64,000 nucleotides of DNA from Lysobacteraceae bacterium (GCA_021372495.1 JAJFUF010000036.1:81035-145034), one strand, 5' to 3'; positions 34,162-42,424 are shown, counted from the first letter of the stretch. Made by a program: numbers and translations. Notes: a model not told the origin generated them from the sequence alone.

Positions 34162-35085
34162 ATGCCCGCAGAAACGACCGACAAGCGCGTGCAGTTCGAC
34201 TTCGAGATCGATTTCTCCAACGGCGGCGGCATCCAGGGCCAGGGCTTCCGCCTCGACATCGACGGCGACGACATCGCCGACACCGCGCTGGCCGACTACA
34301 TCGTGCGCGACCTGCGCCTGCTGATGGTCGGCGCCGTGCGCATCCTCAACAAGACGATCATCCACGAGCGCCACAAGCGCGCGGCAGCCTCGGCGCAGGC
34401 CGCGCCGCGCGCGGCGGCGGCGGCGCGCCACATCGACCTCAGCCACGCCATCGAGGACGGCATGATCACCTACAGGGGCCTGCCGGCGCCGATCGTGTGC
34501 GACCACCTCAGCCGCGCGCAGTCGCGCGCGCACTACGCCGAAGGCACCGAGTTCCAGATCGGCAAGATCACGATGGTGGCCAACACCGGCACCTACATCG
34601 ACAGCCCGTACCACCGCTACGCCGACGGCAAGGACGTGGCCGGATTCGACCTCGACGAGGTCGCCGGGCTGGACGGCGTGCTCGCCCGCGTCGCCGGCAT
34701 GGCGGGCCGCGCGATCGGGCGCAGCGTCTTCCTGCCGCTCGACGTGCGCGGCAAGGCGGTGCTGGTGCACACCGGCTGGGACCGCCACTGGCGCACCGAC
34801 CGCTACTTCGAGGGCCACCCGTTCCTGACCGCGGACGCGGCCGCCTATCTGCGCGACGCCGGCGCGCGCCTGGTCGGCATCGACTCGCTGAACATCGACG
34901 ACACCGCCGACGGCCATCGCCCCGTGCACACCGCGCTGCTCGGCGCCGGCATCCCGATCGTCGAGCACCTGTGCGGGCTCGACCAGCTCCCGACCGCGGG
35001 CTTCCGCTTCTCCGCCGTGCCGGTGAAGGTCAAGGGCATGGGCACGTTCCCTGTGCGCGCGTACGCGACGCTCGAAGCGACCTGA
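34162..35085 (+). CDS. Cyclase-family (kynurenine formamidase-like) protein with N-terminal extension
   Basis: 307 residues. The first 90 residues (VQFDFEIDFSNGGGIQGQGFRLDI ... VRILNKTIIHERHK) are not part of the cyclase fold and are not recognised. From residue 90 on, the chain matches the cyclase family: HIDLSHAIEDGMITYRGLP ... HTGWDRHW. The metal motif normally H-x-G-T-H-x-D-x-P-x-H reads NTGTYIDSPYH, so two expected metal-binding histidines are Asn and Tyr while Asp and the last His remain. Activity may differ from formamidase or be lost. The start follows a -10-like cataat by about 30 bp. Confidence 0.75.
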   Translation: MPAETTDKRVQFDFEIDFSNGGGIQGQGFRLDIDGDDIADTALADYIVRDLRLLMVGAVRILNKTIIHERHKRAAASAQAAPRAAAAARHIDLSHAIEDGMITYRGLPAPIVCDHLSRAQSRAHYAEGTEFQIGKITMVANTGTYIDSPYHRYADGKDVAGFDLDEVAGLDGVLARVAGMAGRAIGRSVFLPLDVRGKAVLVHTGWDRHWRTDRYFEGHPFLTADAAAYLRDAGARLVGIDSLNIDDTADGHRPVHTALLGAGIPIVEHLCGLDQLPTAGFRFSAVPVKVKGMGTFPVRAYATLEAT

Positions 35086-35106
35086 CGCCCGCCGGGCGCG
35101 CGTCCG

Positions 35107-35421
35107 TCAGCGTCCCGGCCGCAGCGGCTCCGGCACCATCGGCGACGGGCCCCACAGCTCGACCCGGAGCTGCGTCGCCATGCGCCGCAACTCGAGCTCG
35201 AGGGTCTGCCAGTCGCCCTCGTCAAACCGCGCCCAGTCGGGAGCGGACTGCCAGACGGTGGTGGTGCGCACCTGCGGCGAGCCGAGCAGGTTGCGGTGGG
35301 CGCGGAACTCCACGAAGCCGGGCTGCTTCAGCACGATGCCGAGCGCCTTCTTGACCCATGCGGCGTAGGCGCCGAGGTCGACCGTCGGCAGCAGTTCGTA
35401 GGTCTGGTTGACTTCGATCAT
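35107..35421 (-). CDS. Small dimeric alpha/beta-barrel (ABM-like) protein
   Basis: 104 residues with the ferredoxin-like pattern of antibiotic-biosynthesis-monooxygenase-type barrels: MIEVNQTYELL ... AYAAWVKKALGIVLKQPGFVEFRAHRNLLGSPQVRTTTVWQ. No catalytic signature can be named. It converges with the cyclase-family gene (21 bp between stops) and diverges from the alcohol dehydrogenase. A GGAG site precedes the ATG. Confidence 0.65.
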   Translation of the reverse strand: MIEVNQTYELLPTVDLGAYAAWVKKALGIVLKQPGFVEFRAHRNLLGSPQVRTTTVWQSAPDWARFDEGDWQTLELELRRMATQLRVELWGPSPMVPEPLRPGR

Positions 35422-35676
35422 GAGCGTCGCTCCGGGAGGGGTGCGGAGGACTGGCGCGGCGGCGCAGGACAGCATCCCGCTTCCGCAGGCCGGCCATCGT
35501 CGCCACCTTCGTCCGTGAGCGCGTGCGCCGCCGCACTTCCGCCGCAACCTTGCGGCCTCCGACGCGACGACGCACGTGCATCCGCGACGCGAGCGCCACG
35601 CGTGGCGGAGTGTCATCCCTGACCATGCACAGGTGCGGCCGACACCGGCATTCTGTGAGCCGCCCCGCGCGGACCA
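35422..35676. other. Intergenic part of the 323-bp divergent gap
   Basis: No gene, repeat or structured RNA was recognised between the small barrel protein and the FNR/Anr box. Reading frames here are short and arginine-rich on both strands, as expected for GC-rich noncoding DNA. Confidence 0.5.
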
Positions 35677-35714
35677 TTGATTTGCATCAAACACCGGGCG
35701 GACACGCATAGAAT
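35677..35714 (+). promoter_or_regulatory. FNR/Anr-type promoter of the alcohol dehydrogenase gene
   Basis: TTGAT-TTGC-ATCAA (35677-35690) is a perfect FNR/Anr palindrome. The -10 TAGAAT is at 35709-35714. A start about seven bases after the -10 puts the box centre near -38 to -41, the position of a class II activator that replaces the -35. Activation of the downstream gene under low oxygen is the natural reading; whether this genome encodes FNR/Anr is not visible here. Confidence 0.75.
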
Positions 35715-35744
35715 GGCAGCGGCATCCTCGCCGGGAGCCGCCGC

Positions 35745-36764
35745 ATGCGCGCCATGGTGCTGCACGCGCCGAACACCGCGCTGGTCGCGGAATCGCGGCC
35801 GGTGCCCGCGCCGGGCCCGGACCAGGTGCTGATCCGCGTGCACGCCTGCGCGGTGTGCCGCACCGACCTGCACGTGATCGACGGCGAGCTGCCGCACGCG
35901 AAACCGGATCTGGTGCCCGGTCACGAGATCGTCGGCACCGTGGTCGCGCACGGTGCGCAGGTCGAGCGCTTCCGCGAAGGCGAGCGCGTCGGCGTGCCGT
36001 GGCTGGGCTGGACCTGCGGCGCCTGCGCGTACTGCCGCAGCGGCCGCGAGAACCTGTGCGGGCGCGCACGCTTCACCGGCTACCAGCTCGACGGCGGTTA
36101 CGCCGAATACACCGTCGCCGACCCACGCTACTGCTTCCGCCTTCCGGACGCCTACGGCGACGCCGAAGCCGCGCCGCTGCTGTGCGCCGGGCTGATCGGC
36201 TACCGCGCGCTGCGCCTCGCCGGCGACGCGCGCCGGCTCGGCCTGTACGGTTTCGGCGCTGCCGCGCACATCGTCGCGCAGGTGGCGCGCCACCAGGGCC
36301 GCGAGGTGTATGCGTTCACGCGCGCCGGCGACGCCGCCGCGCAACATTTTGCGCGCACGCTGGGCGTGGCGTGGGCCGGCGCCTCCGACGCCGCGCCGCC
36401 AGAACCGCTGGACGCGGCCATCGTGTTCGCACCGGTCGGCGCGCTGGTGCCGGCCGCGCTGGCGGCGACGGCGAAGGGCGGCACGGTGGTCTGCGCCGGC
36501 ATCCACATGAGCGACATCCCGGCGTTTCCCTACCGCCTGCTGTGGGGCGAGCGCGTGCTGCGCTCGGTCGCCAACCTCACGCGTCGCGACGGCGAGGAAT
36601 TCCTCGCGCTGGCGCCGCAGGTGCCCGTGCGCACGCACGTCGAAACCTTTCCGCTGGAGCAGGCCAACGAAGCGCTGGCCCGCCTGCGCGGCGGCGCGCT
36701 GCAGGGCGCGGCGGTGCTGCAGGTGGCGACACCCTATCCGCCCCATTCCCCTCTCATGCCGTAA
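35745..36764 (+). CDS. Zinc-dependent alcohol dehydrogenase, probably oxygen-regulated
   Basis: 339 residues, a medium-chain dehydrogenase distinct from that at 6112-7134. Catalytic site CAVCRTDLH and GHEIVG; structural zinc cysteines in CGACAYCRSGRENLC; nucleotide-binding region YGFGAAAH. It matches zinc alcohol dehydrogenases of the fermentative, often Anr-controlled type. The FNR/Anr box and -10 upstream and a GGGAG ribosome site support this start. Its TAA stop is inside the left arm of a 28-bp inverted repeat. An in-frame ATG (PLMP) just before the stop shows the element touches only the last codon. Confidence 0.9.
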   Translation: MRAMVLHAPNTALVAESRPVPAPGPDQVLIRVHACAVCRTDLHVIDGELPHAKPDLVPGHEIVGTVVAHGAQVERFREGERVGVPWLGWTCGACAYCRSGRENLCGRARFTGYQLDGGYAEYTVADPRYCFRLPDAYGDAEAAPLLCAGLIGYRALRLAGDARRLGLYGFGAAAHIVAQVARHQGREVYAFTRAGDAAAQHFARTLGVAWAGASDAAPPEPLDAAIVFAPVGALVPAALAATAKGGTVVCAGIHMSDIPAFPYRLLWGERVLRSVANLTRRDGEEFLALAPQVPVRTHVETFPLEQANEALARLRGGALQGAAVLQVATPYPPHSPLMP

Positions 36765-36866
36765 TCACATGGACTCGCCCTCGCACGATTGCGGTGGAAG
36801 CGACAGCTCACCACCGCTGGCGCTTCGACGCCTGGCAATGCAAGGGCGAGTCCATGTGATTACGGC
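36758..36866. repeat. 109-bp inverted-repeat element (28-bp arms) between convergent genes
   Basis: Arms at 36758-36785 and 36839-36866 pair over 28 bp with one mismatch. After a two-base bulge the pairing continues inward with attgc/gcaat. The centre can form another hairpin (gcggtgg/ccaccgc). The stop codon of the alcohol dehydrogenase is in the left arm. It could be a MITE-like element or a bidirectional transcript-end structure; there is no T-run and no second copy in the window. Confidence 0.85.
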
Positions 36867-36887
36867 GTTCGCGCTTCGCCGTTGCGG

Positions 36888-37352
36888 TCAGGTGCCGTCG
36901 AAGCGGACAGGGTGCACGGCGGCCACGCGCTTGCGCACGACCACCGTGTTGGCCAACCGGTCGTGCCAGCCCTGCTTGCGCGGGTCGAACGCCACCCAGA
37001 CGTAGCCGAGGCACAGCACCACGGCCGAGAGGAGGTAGCCGAGATAGCGGATGACGCACTGGCCGAGCGTGGGCGGTTCGCCGGTGGCGGCGTCGACGAT
37101 GCGCGCGCCGATGACCATCTTGCCCGGCGTCGCCTGCCGCGCCATCCAGAACGCGACGGTGGCGATTGCCGGAAGGATCCAGTTGATCACGGCGTCGGCC
37201 GGGCCGCGCACCAGCGCGAAGTCGTTCCAGTAGCCGGCGCCGTAGACCATGCGCATCAGCGGCACGGTGAAGAAGCTGATCAGCAGTACGTCGATCAGCG
37301 TCGCGCCGACGCGCGGCCAGAAGCCCACGTATTCCAGTTCGTTCGCGTCCAT
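36888..37352 (-). CDS. RDD-family membrane protein
   Basis: 154 residues with three to four membrane helices. The RDD family landmarks are visible: an early R-x3-DVLLISF region, ATPGKMVIGARIVDAATGEPPTLGQ in the middle, and a C-terminal DPRKQGWHDRLANTVVV. Function is unknown; some RDD proteins move ions. The ATG at 37352 has a GGAGA site; a GTG seven codons upstream is less likely. It follows trxA on the same strand by 37 bp. Confidence 0.88.
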   Translation of the reverse strand: MDANELEYVGFWPRVGATLIDVLLISFFTVPLMRMVYGAGYWNDFALVRGPADAVINWILPAIATVAFWMARQATPGKMVIGARIVDAATGEPPTLGQCVIRYLGYLLSAVVLCLGYVWVAFDPRKQGWHDRLANTVVVRKRVAAVHPVRFDGT

Positions 37353-37389
37353 GCGGTCTCCACTGCGATTCACCGTGAGACGATGAGGC

Positions 37390-37716
37390 TCAAAGCGCCG
37401 CCTCGATCATGCGCACCATCTGCGCCTTCGGCACCAGGCCGATCTGCGTGGCCTGCACGCTGCCGCCCTTGTAGAGCTGCAGCGTCGGCGCGGAGCGCAC
37501 GCGGCAGGCGATCGCGGTCTTCGGGTTGGCGTCCATCTCGACCTTCACCACCTTGATGCGCCCGGCGTAGTCGCGCGCCAGTTCGTCCAGCATCGGCGCC
37601 AGCGCCTTGCACGGCCCGCACCACGTCGCCCAGAAGTCCACCAGCACCGGCATGTCGGCGCGCAGCACCTGGGTGTCGAAATCGGCGTCGGTGGCGTGGG
37701 TGATGGAGTTGCTCAT
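37390..37716 (-). CDS. trxA: Thioredoxin
   Basis: 108 residues, the canonical size of thioredoxin 1. Active site WCGPC at 32-36, the buried aspartate region VLVDFWATW and the cis-proline SAPTLQLYKGG are all present. It reduces protein disulfides in the cytoplasm. Ribosome site AAGGTGG precedes the ATG. The 102 bp upstream separate it from the lower-GC GIY-YIG gene, so its native promoter region may have been altered by that insertion. Confidence 0.93.
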   Translation of the reverse strand: MSNSITHATDADFDTQVLRADMPVLVDFWATWCGPCKALAPMLDELARDYAGRIKVVKVEMDANPKTAIACRVRSAPTLQLYKGGSVQATQIGLVPKAQMVRMIEAAL

Positions 37717-37818
37717 GGCGCCACCTTCCACGAATAACGTTGACGGGTTCCGCTTCGCACAGCCCACACCACGCACTTAGGTTGGTCTACGAGCGCATCT
37801 CGTGAGTTCATTCGATCG

Positions 37819-38739
37819 TTAGATCTGACTAACAATATGCTCTTGCCAGTTTGCATACGACTCGCCCGTGTCCGCATTGATCCATGCAGTACGTCCGTTG
37901 GCCGGGCGACCCGAGATGACAGCAGCGGCTGCGCTTGGACTTGAGAACGCGTAGTCAGCGGTGAAAGTGCGGACCCCTGCCATTTGTTCCGAGAGAATCC
38001 CGTCATCTACCAACTGGTCATACAGAGCTCGGTAGCCGGGATGCTCACTGGTCCATTGGGCTCGCGCCGCCGCCCCCTTGAGCACAATGAAGTCACCATC
38101 GATCTCTCGTGCGCGAGCGCTCACCCCGTGCTTGCGGATGCTCAGTTCAAAGATTGGCGAAACGCGTTGTCCACCCGAGCTGCCGACTGTACCCGGAGCA
38201 AAGGAAACATTCGGGCGGGAGCGCAGGAAATCAAACCCGAGCACCGGCAAGACAGTGCGCACCTGCTCGAGAAAGAACGCCATATCGGCGATGTCGGCCT
38301 CAGGCAATTGAGCGCCGTACACGGGGGCATTTCCGTTGACGAGGCTGGATCGAGCGGCTTCCCTAGCCAAACCAATCAGCACGCTCTCCAGATACTTTGC
38401 GTGTGCCTTGGTCAGGTTGGAATCCTTGCTGGTAACTACGCAGACCTTCTCCCAGAAATCCTTTCCACCTTGATTTTCCCCACGGTTGTGCTGCTTCAGC
38501 CGCGTCGACACATCGTCGGATTCTCCGACGTAGACCAGCGATCGCGCCGGGTTGTCCGGATCAGGGCCGACCAAGAAATACACGCCCGTGCGAGCTACCT
38601 CGGGACGTTTCAGTAACTCTGCAAGCATGCTGCGGGGTCCAGCCAATACATGGCCGGTCCAGTTCATGATTTCCGCAGTGATCAGCCCTCCGGGAGAGCC
38701 GTCCACCAGGAAGAGTCGAATCGAGCGGCCGTTACTCAT
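37819..38739 (-). CDS. GIY-YIG nuclease family protein with DUF4357 domain (probably acquired)
   Basis: 306 residues. The nuclease module has GVY at 52-54, YVG at 70-72, the catalytic arginine R80 and a glutamate at 118 (KYLES), so it looks active. The C-terminal third has the DUF4357 pattern around FSSPSAAAAVISG. Base composition is lower than around it: one sampled line (38341-38400) is 34/60 GC versus 44/60 at 39001-39060. It is not inside an intron or intein. Such proteins are sometimes found among defence or mobile genes, but no partner gene is present. Confidence 0.85.
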   Translation of the reverse strand: MSNGRSIRLFLVDGSPGGLITAEIMNWTGHVLAGPRSMLAELLKRPEVARTGVYFLVGPDPDNPARSLVYVGESDDVSTRLKQHNRGENQGGKDFWEKVCVVTSKDSNLTKAHAKYLESVLIGLAREAARSSLVNGNAPVYGAQLPEADIADMAFFLEQVRTVLPVLGFDFLRSRPNVSFAPGTVGSSGGQRVSPIFELSIRKHGVSARAREIDGDFIVLKGAAARAQWTSEHPGYRALYDQLVDDGILSEQMAGVRTFTADYAFSSPSAAAAVISGRPANGRTAWINADTGESYANWQEHIVSQI

Positions 38740-38798
38740 GCACCGCGTATACGCCGTGGACGCGAGCGCGGCTGATAGCGACGCAACTCATCACTCGC

Positions 38799-39557
38799 TC
38801 ACCCGCACTTCGAGTACCCGCAATTCAGGCACGTCGCGCAGCCGTCCATCATGACGACGGCGTTGGTGTTGCACTTGTGGCACATGGTGGCGCCGGGCGG
38901 GAAGGAGCCGTTGGACTGCGGCTCGGGCTTCGGCGCGACTTCGGCGGCGGCGGGGCTTACGTCAGGCTTTTTTTTTGAGCCGGCGGCCTCGTAGGCCGCG
39001 CGCTTCTCGGCGATCAGGGCGCGCTGGGCGTCGCTCATCTCGGGGTCGCGGATCAGGCCGATCATCTTCATGTGCTGCTCCACCACGCCGCCGATCTCGG
39101 CGACGATGGAGGGCATGTACACGCCGCCGGCCTTGAAGTAGCCGCCGCGCGGGTCGAACACGGCCTTCATCTCTTCGACCAGGAAGGTGACGTCGCCGCC
39201 CTTGCGGAACACGGCGGACATGATGCGGGTCAGCGCCACGATCCACTGGAAGTGGTCCATGTTCTTCGAGTTGATGAAGATCTCGAAGGGGCGGCGCATT
39301 TCGTGCGGGGTGCCGGCGTTGAGCACGATGTCGTTCAAGGTGACGTACAGCGCGTGCTCGAACAGCGGCGACTTGATCTTGTAGGTGGCGCCGACCAGGG
39401 TGTCCGGCCGCTCCACGCTCTCGTGCATCTGGATCACTTCCGCGCTGGGCGCGGCCGGCGCCTTGGCGGGCGCCGCGGCGGTCGCGGCTTCCTTGGCCTT
39501 GTCCTCCGGTTTGACGACGGCGTAGCCCTTGATCTTCTTGCCGATCTTGATCGTCAT
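38799..39557 (-). CDS. nrdJb: Class II ribonucleotide reductase, C-terminal subunit NrdJb
   Basis: 252 residues forming the second polypeptide of a split adenosylcobalamin-dependent ribonucleotide reductase. The central region (GATYKIKSPLFEHALYVTLND ...) is the TSCPD-like domain found at the C-terminus of single-chain NrdJ. The tail has a zinc-ribbon-like cluster (CHKCN ... CATCLNCGYSKC) that also supplies the redox cysteines in relatives. It begins with a short lysine-rich segment and an alanine-rich linker. It works with NrdJa encoded upstream, separated by the H1-like gene. Confidence 0.88.
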   Translation of the reverse strand: MTIKIGKKIKGYAVVKPEDKAKEAATAAAPAKAPAAPSAEVIQMHESVERPDTLVGATYKIKSPLFEHALYVTLNDIVLNAGTPHEMRRPFEIFINSKNMDHFQWIVALTRIMSAVFRKGGDVTFLVEEMKAVFDPRGGYFKAGGVYMPSIVAEIGGVVEQHMKMIGLIRDPEMSDAQRALIAEKRAAYEAAGSKKKPDVSPAAAEVAPKPEPQSNGSFPPGATMCHKCNTNAVVMMDGCATCLNCGYSKCG

Positions 39558-39639
39558 GCTGCTTCTCTGCGTTGCTGGGTGACGCGGCCGTGGACGGAAC
39601 GCCGGCCCGGCCGCACGGCCGGGCCGGGGCGTAGGCTGG

Positions 39640-40077
39640 TTACTTCCTGCGACGGGCCGTTTTCTTCGCGGCCTTCTTGGCAACCTTGCGGGCGCCGGCC
39701 TTGCGCGCGACCTTGCGCACGGCCTTCTTCACGGCCCGCTTCTTTCCGGCCGCCTTGCGCGCGACCTTGCGGACCGCCTTCTTCGCGGCCTTTTTCGCCA
39801 CGCGCTTCCTGGCGGCTTTCTTGGCGACTTTCTTCGCCGCCTTCTTGGCTACCCGCTTCTTGGCAGCCTTCTTGGCAACCTTCTTCGCGGCCTTCTTGGC
39901 GGCCCGCTTCGGCGCAGCCTTCTTGACCGCCTTCTTCACCGCCTTCTTCGCAACTTTCCTGGCAGCCTTCTTCTTCGGCGCAGCCTTCTTCGCAGCAGGC
40001 TGTGCCGGAGCAGCCGGCGCCGGTGCCGGTACAGGCACGACCGGCAGCAGCGGTTCCATCGTGGTCATGTCGCTCAT
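39640..40077 (-). CDS. Histone-H1-like lysine/alanine-rich DNA-binding protein
   Basis: 145 residues. A short acidic/proline-alanine N-terminus is followed from about residue 28 by repeats of the KKAAKK/VAKKA type to the C-terminal RRRK; nearly every third residue is basic. This is the composition of AlgP/HctB-like nucleoid proteins resembling the tail of eukaryotic histone H1. It lies between nrdJa (21 bp away) and nrdJb (82 bp away) on the same strand, so it is probably transcribed with both. Internal repeats make the length prone to vary. Confidence 0.85.
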   Translation of the reverse strand: MSDMTTMEPLLPVVPVPAPAPAAPAQPAAKKAAPKKKAARKVAKKAVKKAVKKAAPKRAAKKAAKKVAKKAAKKRVAKKAAKKVAKKAARKRVAKKAAKKAVRKVARKAAGKKRAVKKAVRKVARKAGARKVAKKAAKKTARRRK

Positions 40078-40098
40078 CTTGGTTACCCCTCCGACTAG

Positions 40099-42246
40099 TC
40101 AGAACTTGCCGTAGTACCCTTCCTTCAACGCATCGAACAAGTTGGCGGCGGTGTGCACTTCGCCGTCGTACTCCACTTCCTCGTTGCCCTTCAGTTCCAC
40201 AACACTACCGTCCTCCAGCTCGAAGCGGTAGAGGGTGCTCTCGAGGTCGGCTTCCTTGACCAGCACACCCTGGAATGCGGCGGGGTTGAAGCGGAACGTG
40301 GTGCAGCCCTTCAAGCCCTGCTTGTAGGCGTAGAAGTAGATGTCCTTGAAGTCTTCGTAGGGGTAGTCGGTCGGCACGTTGGCCGTCTTGGAGATGGACG
40401 AGTCGACCCACTTCTGCGCCGCCGCCTGGATGTCGACGTGCGCGGTCGGGGTGATGTCGTCGGCGGAGACGAAGTAGTCGGGCAGGCGCGCCTTGGGGTC
40501 GTCGGAGAACGGCATCGCCGCGGCGTTGATCAGGGCGCGGTAGGCGAGCAGCTCGTAGCTGTAGACCTCGACCTTCTCCTTGGTCTTGCGGCCCTCGCGG
40601 ATCACGTTGCGCGAGTAGTGGTGGGCGAAGCTGGGCTCGATGCCGTTGGAGGCGTTGTTGGCGAGCGACAGCGAGATCGTGCCGGTCGGCGCGATCGAGC
40701 TGTGGTGGGTGAAGCGCGCGCCCACTTCGGCCAGTTCGGCGACCAGTTCCGGGCGCACCGAGGCGACGCGCTGCATGTAGCGCGAGTACTTCGCGTGCAG
40801 CACGCGGCCGGGGATGACGTCGCCGACCTGGTAGCCGTCGGCCGCCATCTCCGGGCGCTTGCGCAGCATCTCGCCGGTGACGGTGAAGTCCTCGGCCAGG
40901 ATCGGCGCCGGGCCCTTCTCCTTCGACAGCGACAGCGCGACCTCCCAGCCGGCGATCGCCATTTCGCGGGCGACGTCCTCGGCGAACGCGCAGGCGTCGG
41001 CGTCGCCGTAGCTCATCTTCAGCATCGCCAGGGTGGAGCCCAGCCCGAGGAAGCCCATGCCGTGGCGGCGCTTGCGCAGGATCTCGTTGCGCTGCTGCTC
41101 CAGCGGCAGGCCGTTGATCTCGACCACGTTGTCGAGCATGCGCGTGAACACGCGCACCACCTCGCGGTACTCCTCCCAGTCGAAGCGCGCCTTCGGGCCG
41201 AACGGGTCGCGCACGAAGGTGGTGAGATTCACCGAGCCGAGCAGGCAGGAGCCGTACGGCGGCAGCGGCTGCTCGCCGCAGGGGTTGGTGGCGCGGATGT
41301 GCTCGCACCACCAGTTGTTGTTCATCTCGTTGACGCGGTCGATCAGGATGAAGCCCGGCTCGGCGTAGTCGTACGTCGAGACCATGATCATGTCCCACAG
41401 GTGGCGCGCGCGGATGTGGCCGTAGATCTTGCAGGCCACCAGGCCGTCGTCGCGGGCGATGTAGTTCTCGTGGGTCGGCCACTCGCGCCAGACCACCTTG
41501 GCCGGGTCGGCGAGGTCGATCTCGTCCTGTTCCTTGACGTGCACCGGGAACACCAGCGGCCAGTCGGCGTCGGCCTCGACCGCCTGCATGAACTCGTCGG
41601 TGACCAGCAGCGACAGGTTGAACTGGCGCAGGCGCCCGTCCTCGCGCTTGGCGCGGATGAACTCCTTCACGTCCGGGTGCGCGACGTCGAACGTGCCCAT
41701 CTGCGCGCCGCGGCGGCCGCCGGCCGAGGACACGGTGAAGCACATCTTGTCGTAGATATCCATGAACGACAGCGGGCCGGAGGTGTAGGCGCCCGCGCCG
41801 GACACGTAGGCGCCGCGCGGGCGCAGCGTCGAGAACTCGTAGCCGATGCCGCAGCCGGCCTTCAGCGTCAGGCCGGCCTCGTGCACGCGCTCGAGGATGT
41901 TGTCCATCGAGTCGCGGATGGTGCCCGAGACGGTGCAGTTGATCGTCGAGGTGGCCGGCTTGTGCTCCAGCGCGCCGGCGTTGGAGGTGATGCGGCCGGC
42001 CGGGATCGCGCCGCGGCGCAGCGCCCACAGGAAGCGCTCGTTCCAGTACTCGCGCTTGTCCGGCGTGGCCTCGACCTCGGACAGCGCGCGCGCGACGCGC
42101 TTGTAGGTGTCGTCGACGGTGGCGTCGACCGGTTCGCCCTTCTTGGTCTTGAGCCGGTATTTCTTGTCCCAGATATCGTACGAAGCCGGCTGCAGCGGAA
42201 TCTCCGCCGCGCCGCGTGCCAGGGCTTCCGCGCGCACCGTGCTCAT
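40099..42246 (-). CDS. nrdJa: Class II ribonucleotide reductase, catalytic subunit NrdJa
   Basis: 715 residues. Makes deoxyribonucleotides with adenosylcobalamin and without oxygen dependence. Conserved elements include AGRITSNAGA, CGIGYEFSTLRPRGA, SSAGGRRGAQM, the active-site stretch NPCGEQPLPPYGSC and APTGTISLS. The C-terminal redox/zinc region is absent because it is encoded separately as NrdJb, the arrangement known from Pseudomonas aeruginosa NrdJab. ATG at 42246 has a GGGAGG site; GTG and ATG codons further upstream in frame would add a basic leader. Candidate NrdR boxes lie in the divergent gap. Confidence 0.93.
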   Translation of the reverse strand: MSTVRAEALARGAAEIPLQPASYDIWDKKYRLKTKKGEPVDATVDDTYKRVARALSEVEATPDKREYWNERFLWALRRGAIPAGRITSNAGALEHKPATSTINCTVSGTIRDSMDNILERVHEAGLTLKAGCGIGYEFSTLRPRGAYVSGAGAYTSGPLSFMDIYDKMCFTVSSAGGRRGAQMGTFDVAHPDVKEFIRAKREDGRLRQFNLSLLVTDEFMQAVEADADWPLVFPVHVKEQDEIDLADPAKVVWREWPTHENYIARDDGLVACKIYGHIRARHLWDMIMVSTYDYAEPGFILIDRVNEMNNNWWCEHIRATNPCGEQPLPPYGSCLLGSVNLTTFVRDPFGPKARFDWEEYREVVRVFTRMLDNVVEINGLPLEQQRNEILRKRRHGMGFLGLGSTLAMLKMSYGDADACAFAEDVAREMAIAGWEVALSLSKEKGPAPILAEDFTVTGEMLRKRPEMAADGYQVGDVIPGRVLHAKYSRYMQRVASVRPELVAELAEVGARFTHHSSIAPTGTISLSLANNASNGIEPSFAHHYSRNVIREGRKTKEKVEVYSYELLAYRALINAAAMPFSDDPKARLPDYFVSADDITPTAHVDIQAAAQKWVDSSISKTANVPTDYPYEDFKDIYFYAYKQGLKGCTTFRFNPAAFQGVLVKEADLESTLYRFELEDGSVVELKGNEEVEYDGEVHTAANLFDALKEGYYGKF

Positions 42247-42424
42247 CGTCTGCTCGACCTCCCGCTTATGTTCGTGCTGTTTTTTCTTGGCCACGGTCGT
42301 GGGGCTCGCTCGCGCTCGGGACGCCGTTGCGATCGATGGGGAAAACATCCCCCGCCGGCGCCGCCCCCGCCTTGGGCGAGATCAAGGCGCCACGCTACGG
42401 TCCGCTCCGCGCATCAGGCATTCC

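Noticed and set aside
37819..38739. Homing endonuclease inside a group I intron or intein
   Set aside because: The GIY-YIG gene is free-standing, neighbouring genes are uninterrupted and the C-terminus is DUF4357, not a homing DNA-binding region.
39640..40077. Low-complexity assembly artefact
   Set aside because: The lysine/alanine frame has a start, a stop and an acidic/proline N-terminus, and sits in a consistent operon; H1-like proteins of this composition are known.
42247..42348. N-terminal extension of NrdJa
   Set aside because: The frame is open but basic and unlike the known N-terminus; the ATG at 42246 has a GGGAGG site. A GTG start within it cannot be fully excluded.
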